From NCBI GenBank assembly GCA_011391085.1, contig JAABRD010000026.1, positions 1 to 64,000 of the forward strand: a stretch of 64,000 bases of DNA. The letters run 5' to 3'. The DNA comes from Thiotrichaceae bacterium (GTDB lineage: Bacteria > Pseudomonadota > Gammaproteobacteria > Beggiatoales > Beggiatoaceae). The notes under the pieces are model-generated. The model was not told the DNA's origin. It searched no databases and saw only the letters and a list, made by a program, of their open reading frames with translations. Made by a program: the position numbers and the translations under genes. Positions 36,249 through 44,525 of the stretch are shown here, piece by piece (the stretch's first letter is position 1; the number at the start of each line of letters is the position of its first letter).

Positions 36249-37064
36249 ATGACTAAAAAATTGTTGATAGTCTCTTTACTACTACCGCCAGTTCTGCTGT
36301 TATCTGCTTGTTTGGGTGGAGGTACGCAACCAGCGGTTGATACCTCCTCCAAAGCACCAGAGGTTGCCAAATCGGAAACGTCCGACGGCAAGGCAGAGGC
36401 TACGACAACAGAAACTGCCAATTCCACTGCGGCAACCACCGGCGAAGTTTCAGAAACCCAGCAAAGTAATGCCTCCAAAACATCAGAAGTTGCCAAATCA
36501 GAAACGACTGCTGGCGGTGAGAAAACTTGTTCAGAAAATCCCATCACTGACCCAAATATATCAGGTGAGTACAACGGCGAATGTCAAGATGGATTGGCTG
36601 AGGGAAGTGGGGTAACGAAGGGAAAAGATCGTTACGATGGTCAATTCCACAAAGGCATGATGAATGGCAAAGGTACCTATACTTGGGCCAACGGCGATAG
36701 ATATGACGGCAACTTCGTGAATGACAAGAAGCATGGAGAAGGCGTGTTTTATGACGCTAAAACGAATAAGTTGTCCGTCGTCGAATTTCGAAACAATGAG
36801 AAGATTGGCAAAGCCACTACCCCAGAAGTGATTAGTCGGCCTTCGGTATCCTCTACAGAAAAAGGATTGTCATCGTTTCGAGACAATCTGCGTCCAGGCA
36901 TGATGACTATGCAAGGATTAGTGATCGAAGTGAAAACGCCTGAACGAATAGCCAAAGTCCAAACAGAAGGCAGTGTCGTGTCAAGCGATGGAAGAGTGAG
37001 TTTTGGCCTAGTAGAGAAATGGATACCTTTTGAAGAAATATATCCGTTGAGAGAGGATTTTTAA
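36249..37064 (+). CDS. MORN-repeat lipoprotein
   Basis: 271 residues. The lipobox LLSACLGG gives an acylated cysteine at about 21. A low-complexity Ala/Thr/Glu linker (about 25-95) carries a duplicated EVAKSET segment. About two to three MORN-type repeats follow (SGEYNGECQDGLAEGSG, DRYDGQFHKGMMNGKGTYTW, DRYDGNFVNDKKHGEGVF). The C-terminal 80 residues are unrecognised and end in IPFEEIYPLREDF. It is probably the last gene of the exported-protein locus: a terminator lies about 110 bases downstream. The role, perhaps envelope anchoring, is inferred. Confidence 0.8.
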   Translation: MTKKLLIVSLLLPPVLLLSACLGGGTQPAVDTSSKAPEVAKSETSDGKAEATTTETANSTAATTGEVSETQQSNASKTSEVAKSETTAGGEKTCSENPITDPNISGEYNGECQDGLAEGSGVTKGKDRYDGQFHKGMMNGKGTYTWANGDRYDGNFVNDKKHGEGVFYDAKTNKLSVVEFRNNEKIGKATTPEVISRPSVSSTEKGLSSFRDNLRPGMMTMQGLVIEVKTPERIAKVQTEGSVVSSDGRVSFGLVEKWIPFEEIYPLREDF

Positions 37065-37171
37065 ATAGGAAGTCAAGAGAACCGAAATTTCTCTATGCTT
37101 CGCTGGAAAACACCACCTAAGATCCAGCGGTGTTGACTCATTCGCACTCGGTAGCCATTCTGTCTTCAACA

Positions 37172-37208
37172 AAGCAGTTTGTCCCACTCCAGGGCAAACT
37201 GCTTTTTT
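37172..37208 (+). terminator. Rho-independent terminator after the exported-protein locus
   Basis: AAGCAGTTTG (37172-37181) pairs perfectly with CAAACTGCTT (37195-37204), with a 13-base loop and a six-T run at 37203-37208. It closes the plus-strand genes ending at 37064. Confidence 0.88.
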
Positions 37209-37313
37209 ATGGCCCGAAGAACTGGTAAAGAATGAAGATTGATGCTATATTACTTATCACCTTCAAATAAACAGAGTCTAACAGAAAGAATCCTCTGATT
37301 TCACATTGGTTTA

Positions 37314-37799
37314 GTGGCCGATCCGTTTACTCTTTGGCAACAAATTTTGGAGATGCAACGTATGGACGTTTATGAACCCGGCCAACACGAGGCCGTTATC
37401 CCTTATATTGAACGTTATTTTCAAGCCTATCCAGAGGATTTGAGACGCTTGTCGATGACCCATGCGCTACTAGCCGAACAGCTACAGCAAGGTAGGCAAC
37501 AAGGAATGCAACAAGGAATGCAACAAGGAATGCAACAAGGGATGCAACAAGGAATGCAACAAGGAATGCAACAAGGGATGCAACAAGGAATGCAACAAGG
37601 AATGCAACAACAAACCAAGAAACTCTTGCTACGACAATTACAACTGAAATTTACCGCTATTCCAGACGCGGTTAGACGGCGGGTTGAAACTACCGAGAAT
37701 CTGGAACTGTTAGAAACTTGGCTGACTCAAGTGATGATGGCCAATTCGCTGGCGGAAACCGAGTTAGGGAATGGTACTTCCCAGGAGTCCAAAGCGTAG
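37314..37799 (+). CDS. DUF4351/Rpn-type C-terminal fragment with GMQQ minisatellite
   Basis: 161 residues from a GTG. Residues about 62-99 consist of nine tandem GMQQ units encoded by a 12-base repeat. The C-terminal LLRQLQLKFTAIPDAVRRRVETTENLELLETWLTQVM matches the pattern of the short domain that follows Rpn/YhgA-like nuclease cores. The nuclease core is missing, so this is probably a 5-prime-truncated relic or a small derivative. The DNA tandem repeat makes its length changeable. Upstream bases show no strong ribosome-binding site. Confidence 0.6.
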   Translation: MADPFTLWQQILEMQRMDVYEPGQHEAVIPYIERYFQAYPEDLRRLSMTHALLAEQLQQGRQQGMQQGMQQGMQQGMQQGMQQGMQQGMQQGMQQGMQQQTKKLLLRQLQLKFTAIPDAVRRRVETTENLELLETWLTQVMMANSLAETELGNGTSQESKA

Positions 37800-37884
37800 C
37801 TTTGTCACTCAACTTCCCAGGAGTCCAAAGCGCAACTTTGCCAGGTGACAGACAAAGCTGCATTTCGGACCCCTGGATTATTTT
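37780..37884. repeat. Family D dispersed repeats
   Basis: Two direct copies of CCCAGGAGTCCAAAGCG (about 37780 and 37807) face a degenerate inverted arm, ACAAAGCTGCATTTCGGACC. The first overlaps the end of the preceding coding region, supplying its last codons (SQESKA). It lies between convergent genes. Confidence 0.78.
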
Positions 37885-38655
37885 TTACAACTCCACTATC
37901 CATTGTTCCAAATCACTTCTGCTTTGGGGAACACACTGTCGATTCTCAACGAAAATCAGATGATCAATCCCCATCAAATCCAAATCACCCAAATGATGAT
38001 GGGTCACCCAAATTAAACAACGTTGCCCCGGCTGAGTTTCTACCCAACGTCTTAGCACACTCATCACTTGTTTGCGAGTGTGTAAATCCAACTGTCCCGT
38101 CGGTTCATCAGCAAACAGCACGTAAGGGTCGTGAACCATCGCCTGGGCTAAGGCCACGCGCTGGCGTTGGCCGCCTGACAATTGGGTAGGAAAACTTTGG
38201 AGTACGGAATTTATTCCGCGTTCCGTGGGAAGGAGAACCTCGTTGAGAACCAGTTTCGCCCGTGCCGTTGCCTCCTCCCACGGTTGATTTTGCAGTGTCA
38301 GTGGATAAGCGACATTCTCTAGCACCGTCAAATAGGGTGACAACGTACTATTCTGAAATGCAAAACCAAAGTAATCGCGACGTAAAGCAACCATATTATC
38401 CACCTGCCTCGTGGCTTCCCATGCAAATTGGTTACCGTCCGGAAAGGTCCAGGTAATTTTCCCCGCCGTGGGCCACTTCAAGGCCGCTAACAGGTACAAC
38501 AAGGTGCTTTTGCCTTGTCCACTGGGTCCCATCAGAGGAAACATGAATCTGGTGGAGGACACTGGTAATTGAAGATAAATATCTTGCAAAATGGGTTTGC
38601 CAGAGGTGCCCCATTGTGCCGTGACCTGGTTAAGTTCGACGCCCCACTGACTCAT
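37885..38655 (-). CDS. ABC transporter ATPase (LolD/MacB-like) with a repeat-derived insertion
   Basis: 256 residues. Walker A GPSGQGKST, signature LSGGQRQRVALAQAM, Walker B YVLFADEPTGQLD and H-loop WVTHH are all intact, so ATP hydrolysis is likely. The closest pattern is the LolD/MacB export group. Just before the signature motif, LLPTERGINSVLQSFPTQLSGG contains a peptide encoded by a family B half-site (38199-38218) inserted in frame. No permease gene is next to it; instead it is translationally coupled by ATGA overlap to the secreted vWA gene upstream. The partner permease is unknown. Confidence 0.85.
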   Translation of the reverse strand: MSQWGVELNQVTAQWGTSGKPILQDIYLQLPVSSTRFMFPLMGPSGQGKSTLLYLLAALKWPTAGKITWTFPDGNQFAWEATRQVDNMVALRRDYFGFAFQNSTLSPYLTVLENVAYPLTLQNQPWEEATARAKLVLNEVLLPTERGINSVLQSFPTQLSGGQRQRVALAQAMVHDPYVLFADEPTGQLDLHTRKQVMSVLRRWVETQPGQRCLIWVTHHHLGDLDLMGIDHLIFVENRQCVPQSRSDLEQWIVEL

Positions 38656-40994
38656 GGTAAAAACTCCGTGGGTAGCCAATAAATCACCTGGCCACGGAAG
38701 GACCGATCATATCGATACTCCTCCGTCGGCCCCAATTTTTGCGGTGGGTCAAACACCAATTCAGGAATCTTTTTGCCCTTCTCACTGGCCAATGGGCATT
38801 GTGTGGACGAATAGGGTTTCAGGGTAAAAGATACCTTCAAAGTCGACGAACTTTTGACGTTGTTTAACACCTGATGAATCGACCCAACCCAGGTAACCAG
38901 ACGACGCAATTCACAGCGTTGCATGGTCTCAATATCCTTCAAACCATATTGCAACAACGGACTGTGTTCACGGATAGGGAAACCCGCTTTGCGTTTAATC
39001 AACTCGCCTAGCGTCTTCTCCTCATCACTGTACACTGGTGGCTTGCCTAACAAATCTTGAATTTCTTGACGCAAAATCTTGATAAACTCCTGGCGTTGGT
39101 CCTCTTCTGGACGCAGTTTCACATCACCTAACCGCCGCAGAATCGCCCGCCAATCATCCAATTGCACTGCCGTCATCCGAAACTCTTCGATGGCTTTGTT
39201 GTTGATAGGAACATAAGCATCAATCACGCGATGGTCCACGGTATTTTGACATTGTTCGCCCAAAGTTTGACAAGCGGTTTTATCTAACAATTGCCAATAT
39301 AATATCGGCATATCGCCCTTTTCCATCCACTTGGCGATGATGTTTTCCAACGAATCGCCACCGCGAACTTGTTGAACCACTTCGTTGACTATCGCGCTTT
39401 CGGAATAGACTTTGACCACGTCCCGAATTTTGTCAATCAACTGTTTTTCGTTCAGGGAGAGGAGATATTCTTGACGGTCAATTTGCTTCCCCTTAAACTC
39501 CGCAGGAATCAATTTGTTAATCACCGTTTGCGCTTGAATTTGAAACCGGCCATAGGCCTGTCGATAAGCCTCTGAACTACGGGCTTGTTTGTCATTGGAA
39601 GGGGTTTGAATGAAAAACACGATGAGACGACTGAATTGGTTATTCAAACCTTCTAACAGACGGTTGGGCAGTTGCGGATTTTTATCACCATGGTCGCCAA
39701 TGACAAATAGCAACTTGGTGCGGTCCTTACAACTGGCCAAATCTTGAATCCCTTGAATGAGACCCGCCGCCACTTGTTCCGGGTAATCATCATTCTCCTC
39801 CTGCGTTTCTTTGACTTGCCCAATCTTCTCATTGAACTGATTCCAGTTCTCATACGTGGCGTTACTGTCCAACTGACAAGTGGAGGCAGATAACGGTATC
39901 CCTTCACAAACACCACCATGACAGTTGGAATTGAGTTTATCAGCGAAGTCATCTCGATAGACGCGAAAGCCGAACCGAAAGGACGTTTCGCGAAAATTCA
40001 CATCGTTGCGCAACGTGTTGACAATTTCTTTCGCAGCTTCTGTCGCTGACTTAATATAGGGTCCCATACTGGCGGTGCCATCGAGAACAAAGAACACATC
40101 GGCTTGTTTCAGTTGTTCTAACACTTTAGTATTGACCTCCTCAAAACCTTTCACACCAATACCAGAAGCGGCCACATGATAGTAACCCGCGGTGGTATCA
40201 ATCTCTAACAAAGGAATCCGTTCGGCAATTTTGGTGCGGTCGTACCAAATTTTGCCCCCCTGAATTTCTATTTTTTCCTGGTCCTTTTGATCAGGTTTGG
40301 TAGGAATGTGTGGATAGGCGACAATGTTGTCATTAGGACGTAACCCTAACACGGTATTCCAAGGAATCCCTTTGTCATAGTCCACCCAACCGACTAACGG
40401 TTTGTCTCCCAAGGTGATGTCATACTCGTCGACCAACAAATAGCGTCGATTCTCAACATCCTCAGCGAAGATAAAATAGAGTTCAAACCGCGACAGTTGT
40501 TTGCAGACGAGGTTCTTGGCAGGGTTACACTCGTTCCCTTGAGGAGAAGGATACGCAGTGACACTTTGCGGACTTTTTTCCGTACTAGGCGGCGTCTTGA
40601 TAAACAATTTGCGTTCAATTCCTTTGTCGTTGACCAGGGGACTAAACGCGCATAACAAATCCGTCGCGACCATCCATCCCAAGGGTTTGGTGGAATCGGT
40701 TTTCATCACCTGGAGACGTTGAAAATTGTTGCTGAGTTTGACCGGTTCCAAACTGACACCGAAATTCAGTTGGGTGACTTGTTGATTTCCATTCGCATCT
40801 TTATACACGGGTGCCCCCTGTCGCAACACGCGCACTGCCAGCGTCGTGCTGATGGTGCCATCACTTTTAAGAAGCGGTGGTTGGAAGTAATTGACGCAAG
40901 TGCCTTGATTAGGGGCAGCGTGAATGGGGAGAGAAGGGATAATCAGGTTTATCCCAAAACAAATGGTAAGAGTGAGGCGTGGTAGTGTGAACAT
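38652..40994 (-). CDS. Secreted vWA-domain protein
   Basis: 780 residues from the ATG at 40994, giving a signal peptide (TICFGINLIIPSLPIHA). Residues about 30-120 look SH3-like (LAVRVLRQGAPVYKD, LGWMVATDLLC). The vWA domain starts near residue 300 with VFFVLDGTASMG, a D-x-T-x-S metal site at about D305, and continues to LLFVIGDHGDK. The rest is alpha-helical with scattered cysteines. It may bind or organise protein partners in the periplasm. The stop overlaps the ABC ATPase start (ATGA), so the two are made together. The exact role is unknown. Confidence 0.8.
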   Translation of the reverse strand: MFTLPRLTLTICFGINLIIPSLPIHAAPNQGTCVNYFQPPLLKSDGTISTTLAVRVLRQGAPVYKDANGNQQVTQLNFGVSLEPVKLSNNFQRLQVMKTDSTKPLGWMVATDLLCAFSPLVNDKGIERKLFIKTPPSTEKSPQSVTAYPSPQGNECNPAKNLVCKQLSRFELYFIFAEDVENRRYLLVDEYDITLGDKPLVGWVDYDKGIPWNTVLGLRPNDNIVAYPHIPTKPDQKDQEKIEIQGGKIWYDRTKIAERIPLLEIDTTAGYYHVAASGIGVKGFEEVNTKVLEQLKQADVFFVLDGTASMGPYIKSATEAAKEIVNTLRNDVNFRETSFRFGFRVYRDDFADKLNSNCHGGVCEGIPLSASTCQLDSNATYENWNQFNEKIGQVKETQEENDDYPEQVAAGLIQGIQDLASCKDRTKLLFVIGDHGDKNPQLPNRLLEGLNNQFSRLIVFFIQTPSNDKQARSSEAYRQAYGRFQIQAQTVINKLIPAEFKGKQIDRQEYLLSLNEKQLIDKIRDVVKVYSESAIVNEVVQQVRGGDSLENIIAKWMEKGDMPILYWQLLDKTACQTLGEQCQNTVDHRVIDAYVPINNKAIEEFRMTAVQLDDWRAILRRLGDVKLRPEEDQRQEFIKILRQEIQDLLGKPPVYSDEEKTLGELIKRKAGFPIREHSPLLQYGLKDIETMQRCELRRLVTWVGSIHQVLNNVKSSSTLKVSFTLKPYSSTQCPLASEKGKKIPELVFDPPQKLGPTEEYRYDRSFRGQVIYWLPTEFLP

Positions 40995-41230
40995 ATATAA
41001 TAGAAAATAAAAAATGAAAAATTGCTGGTGGACTAGAGGCTTTAGCCGGTGGAAGTGGCACGTCACCCGGCTAAAGCCTCTAGTCCGGCGCAGTGTTACG
41101 AGGGTGGACTAGAGGCTTCAGCCGGTGAATGGGGCACGTTCTCCGGCTAAAGCCTCTAGTCCACCGTAGTTTTACTATTATCCACTATCCATTATCCATT
41201 ATCCACTATCCACTATCCACTATCCATCCA
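40995..41230. repeat. Family A pairs and a CTATCCA minisatellite
   Basis: Two family A inverted pairs lie at about 41032-41083 and 41104-41162, followed by a run of TATCCACTATCCATTATC-type tandem repeats (about 41170-41240) that reaches into the end of the glycosyltransferase gene. No gene is seen. Confidence 0.85.
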
Positions 41231-42169
41231 CTATCCATTGTCATCCGATTTTTCCCAGTCAATTAAGTAACTAGGACGTTGCTTGACTTCTTCGTAAATG
41301 TGGGCAATATAGACACCCATGATGCCTAATGCTATCATTAGCAAACTGCCGATTAATGAAATCAGCAAAATCACCGTGGTAAAACCATTGATGGCTACCC
41401 CCGTGAATTTTTGATATAGTGCTAGTGTACCAAATATGAGGCTGATTAGCAAGGACGTTAGACCCAATAAGGTGATGAGATGTAAAGGGGCAGAGGAGAA
41501 CGAAGTGATGGCGGTCAATGACAGTTTGATTAACCGTAAGTAGGACCAAGCGGTGGCACCGTGGGGACGTTCTGGCACGGTGAAAGGGATTTGTGCAGAA
41601 GTGAATCCTAGCCAAGGAATGATGCCGCGGAAAAAGCGTTTGCGTTCTGGTAAGGCACAATAGGCCGCGACTACCTTTTTATCAAGGAGTTTGAAATCGG
41701 AATGGTTTTTGATATTCATTCCTGCTAAACTGTCAAATAAATGATAGAAGGTATGTGCCAAAAAACGTGACGTCGAGGATTCTTGACCTCGTGACATTTT
41801 ATAGGCTTCTACCACAGGAATACCTTGTTGCCACAACTGAATCATTTGCGGAATGAGTTGGGGAGGATGTTGTAAGTCACTGTCCATCACAATTACCGCC
41901 TCCGTTTCGGTTGACACTTGGGCAAGTCCTGCCTGAATAGCCGCTTCTTTTCCAAAATTGCGGGTGAGATTGCGAAAGTGCAAGTTGGGATATTGTTTGC
42001 AAAGGGAACGCAGGGTGGAAACGGTGTTATCAGTGGAACCGTCATCAATGACCAATACTTTAAAAGTGATGTTGTGAATCGTTTCCAGTTGTGCGAAAAT
42101 CACAGGGAGATGCTGATCAAGGACGGCACCTTCATTGAACACGGGGATGATGAGGGTGATGGAGTGCAT
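41231..42169 (-). CDS. Membrane-bound GT2 glycosyltransferase (DPM1/GtrB-like)
   Basis: 312 residues. The GT2 catalytic domain shows ITLIIPVFNEGAVL, VLVIDDGSTDNTV and VIVMDSDLQHPP (DxD-type metal site). Two C-terminal transmembrane segments (about 225-250 and 262-290) and the end YEEVKQRPSYLID match the GtrB/DPM group that loads a sugar onto polyprenyl phosphate at the inner membrane. It probably feeds a surface glycan pathway with the methyltransferases and the large glycosyltransferase downstream. The last codons overlap a minisatellite. Confidence 0.92.
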   Translation of the reverse strand: MHSITLIIPVFNEGAVLDQHLPVIFAQLETIHNITFKVLVIDDGSTDNTVSTLRSLCKQYPNLHFRNLTRNFGKEAAIQAGLAQVSTETEAVIVMDSDLQHPPQLIPQMIQLWQQGIPVVEAYKMSRGQESSTSRFLAHTFYHLFDSLAGMNIKNHSDFKLLDKKVVAAYCALPERKRFFRGIIPWLGFTSAQIPFTVPERPHGATAWSYLRLIKLSLTAITSFSSAPLHLITLLGLTSLLISLIFGTLALYQKFTGVAINGFTTVILLISLIGSLLMIALGIMGVYIAHIYEEVKQRPSYLIDWEKSDDNG

Positions 42170-42171
42170 GG

Positions 42172-42461
42172 GGGTTGGGGTCTCTTAGGAGTACGGAATT
42201 GATTCCGCCCCTGGAAACGGAATAAATTCCGTACTCCAACTTATATGTTACCTTGGAGTACGGAATTTATTCCGCCCCTGGAAACGGAATAAATTCCGTA
42301 CTCCAACTTAACTACTTCGGGGTTGGGGTCTCTTAGGAGTACGGAATTGATTCCGCCCCTGGAAACGGAATCAATTCCGTACTCCAACTTATATGTTACC
42401 TTGGAGTACGGAATTGATTCCGCCCTGGAAACGGAATCAATTCCGTACTCCAACTTAACTA
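42172..42461. repeat. Four family B hairpins arranged as a duplicated pair
   Basis: Four inverted pairs (GGAGTACGGAATTGATTCCG type with CGGAATAAATTCCGTACTCC type) stand in series. Alternating linkers, CTTATATGTTACC and CTTAACTACTTC, and the repeated GGGTTGGGGTCTCTTAG (about 42175 and 42319) show that a two-hairpin block of about 144 bases was duplicated. Arms vary between TTTATT and TTGATT with matching changes in several partners. The last copy touches the stop codon of the methyltransferase gene. Confidence 0.9.
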
Positions 42462-43342
42462 CTTCCCATCTCAAAACGCGCCGCTACTGCAAACATCGTC
42501 GCAGGCAACCACACTGGGTATTTGGCTAACCACTTCGGTAACGAAAGACCCAATTGTTTGATTATCATACCCAAAGGAAACGCATGAGGATAAGGTAAGG
42601 TGACAGTGTGAGTGGCACCGGCACGTTGAAATAGGTCGGTTAAAGTTTTTTGGTCATAATAACTGATATGTTCAGGAATCTTAAACGAGGGCCACTGTTG
42701 GCCTTGTAATTTAAACCAAACACTATTCATTTGCGGGGTTGCCAAAATCAACCAACCTTCTGCATGTAAATGTTGACGTAATTGCTGAATAAAAGCCAGT
42801 GGGTGATAAACATGTTCAATCACGCCAGTGGCTAAAATCACTTGGTATAATTGCGATGCTGGGAGATTCTGGGCACCACCATGAATACCTTGATAACCTA
42901 ATTTTTGAACTTGGGCAATGGCTGTTGCATCAAAATCGGTCCCTGTGACGGAATCAAAAAAGGGAGCCGCGGCTTGCAAGAGGAAACCATAACCACAACC
43001 GACTTCTAGTAAATGACCCCCCGTCATGCCACGGCGTTGTAATTGTCGAATAAATTTGTTAAAAGTCAGTCGCAAAGAGTGTTCTTGGTCAACATAAGAA
43101 CCTTGCTGATGCGAATAACCATAATCACTTCCCCCTTGAAAATAATGGGGGTCAGCATATACTTTTAACATCTCTTCCTCACGCAAACGCGGTGACAAAT
43201 ACCATAATTGACATTGGGTACATTGTATCACACCAAATGGCGGAAACGCAAATCGTTTTCGTGGATGAGGTTTGTCGACGCCACAGAGAGGACAGGTCGG
43301 GTATTCTAGGGAGTCGGGAGGAATGGGGGAAGAATTTTTCAT
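42455..43342 (-). CDS. SAM-dependent methyltransferase with zinc-ribbon N terminus
   Basis: 295 residues. The N-terminal CPLCG ... CTQC segment is a Zn ribbon, typical of one family of class I methyltransferases in glycan clusters. The SAM site is LLEVGCGYGFLLQAA, with VTGTDFDATAI after it and VILATGVIEHV at motif IV. The acceptor is unknown; a sugar or surface polysaccharide is likely from the neighbours. The end (RFEMGSS) lies at the border of the family B cluster, so the original C terminus may have been altered. Confidence 0.85.
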   Translation of the reverse strand: MKNSSPIPPDSLEYPTCPLCGVDKPHPRKRFAFPPFGVIQCTQCQLWYLSPRLREEEMLKVYADPHYFQGGSDYGYSHQQGSYVDQEHSLRLTFNKFIRQLQRRGMTGGHLLEVGCGYGFLLQAAAPFFDSVTGTDFDATAIAQVQKLGYQGIHGGAQNLPASQLYQVILATGVIEHVYHPLAFIQQLRQHLHAEGWLILATPQMNSVWFKLQGQQWPSFKIPEHISYYDQKTLTDLFQRAGATHTVTLPYPHAFPLGMIIKQLGLSLPKWLAKYPVWLPATMFAVAARFEMGSS

Positions 43343-43459
43343 AATGTTGAGTAGGGTGGATTAAGCGAAGCGTATCCACCATTTATGGACTGACCAAGGT
43401 GGTGGATACGCTTCGCTTAATCCACCCTACGATTTTTTTTAAATTTGTCACATTTCACC
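43343..43459. repeat. Family C inverted pair between divergent methyltransferase genes
   Basis: TAGGGTGGATTAAGCGAAGC (43352 onward) pairs with GCTTCGCTTAATCCACCCTA (to about 43430), with a short unique loop. It sits between two divergent genes, so it lies in their shared promoter region. Confidence 0.88.
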
Positions 43460-44326
43460 ATGAAACTCAAACAATTTCACCACCAACAAGATTTTCAACA
43501 TTTTTTAACTCAGCATCCAAAAGTGCAAAAACATGTTCAAATAGAAACCGCTATCATGTCTCATCGCACCCAGGAACAGCGTTTTTACTTAGATGGCTAT
43601 TGTCACGTTTGTGAACAGCCTACCCAATTTTTAATAGATAAGCAATATGGTGCCGAGGAGACTTCTCAAGGTTGGCTTCCGAATTGGCGCGAACGTTTGG
43701 CTTGTGTGCATTGTCAATTGAATAATCGGCAACGGGCCATTTTACATGCACTGAAAGAAGCAGTCAAGAAGCGCACATCGCAAGTTTTATCTATCTATGC
43801 GATGGAACACGTTTCGCCGACGTTTCATTGGTTAAGTCAACATTTACCCCAGGTGACTTGTATTGGAAGCGAATATCTTGGCGACCAAATTCCAGGGGGG
43901 ACGCTAGTGAACGGGATTCGCCATGAGAATGTAGAAGCATTGAGTTTGGCAGACCGTAGTATTGACCTCATTCTGTCCAACGATGTATTGGAACATGTCA
44001 ATTTACCTGAACTCGCTATGGCAGAAATGTACCGCGTTCTCAAACCTCACGGCGAAATTTTTGTCACCATTCCGTTTCATCTCAATACGTTCGAGAATAC
44101 TCGTCGTGCCCACTTGACACAAGGTGTCTTGACGCATTTGTTGCCACCCATGTATCATGGCAACCCGTTATCTGAAGCAGGTTCTCTGGTCTTCAACGAC
44201 TTCGGTTGGGAATTTGTAGAACAGTTGAAAACAGCGGGATTTCAAGACGTTTCTCTGTGCCACTATTGGTCTTATTTACATGGCTATTTAGGGGAACCTT
44301 TGTATTATTTTTGGGCTTATAAATGA
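43460..44326 (+). CDS. Class I SAM-dependent methyltransferase
   Basis: 288 residues from the ATG at 43460; a TTG 15 bases earlier is also in frame. The N-terminal part has two cysteine pairs (CHVCEQPTQF and LACVHCQLNNRQRA), a probable Zn site. The methyltransferase core shows VTCIGSEYLGDQ, ALSLADRSIDLILSNDVLEHV and AEMYRVLKPHGEIFVTIPF, matching the Methyltransf_11 pattern, although the first glycine motif is weak. It probably modifies a surface glycan; the target is unknown. Confidence 0.82.
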   Translation: MKLKQFHHQQDFQHFLTQHPKVQKHVQIETAIMSHRTQEQRFYLDGYCHVCEQPTQFLIDKQYGAEETSQGWLPNWRERLACVHCQLNNRQRAILHALKEAVKKRTSQVLSIYAMEHVSPTFHWLSQHLPQVTCIGSEYLGDQIPGGTLVNGIRHENVEALSLADRSIDLILSNDVLEHVNLPELAMAEMYRVLKPHGEIFVTIPFHLNTFENTRRAHLTQGVLTHLLPPMYHGNPLSEAGSLVFNDFGWEFVEQLKTAGFQDVSLCHYWSYLHGYLGEPLYYFWAYK

Positions 44327-44525
44327 AAGGAAAAAAGCCCCTGAAATGAATCGCCAGGTGGACTAGAGGCTTTAGCCGGAGGGGGGCAGAAGATAATTGA
44401 AATCGCAATGCCCCTCACCGGCTAAAGCCTCTAGTCCCGCGGAGTCACCGGCTAAAGCCTCTAGTCCCGCGGAGTCTAGTCCAGCGCGTTCTCTCACACA
44501 TATCACATACATCACAATTCACATC
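44327..44525. repeat. Family A repeats upstream of the large glycosyltransferase gene
   Basis: A family A inverted pair (44358-44434) plus two direct half-sites (CACCGGCTAAAGCCTCTAGT, 44415 and about 44447). An open frame crosses these repeats into the next gene; its 43 repeat-encoded codons (PAKASSPAES) were rejected as an N terminus. Confidence 0.82.

Noticed and set aside
37427-37618. Cysteine-rich CCIP repeat frame on the minus strand
   Set aside because: It is the complement of the GMQQ minisatellite and not a metal-binding protein.
42241-42529. Short frames encoding EYGIDSVSR repeats
   Set aside because: They translate family B hairpins and have no independent coding evidence.
44397-44525. 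N-terminal extension of the large glycosyltransferase
   Set aside because: The PAKASSPAES-type codons are repeat-derived; the GT2 domain starts shortly after the ATG at 44526.
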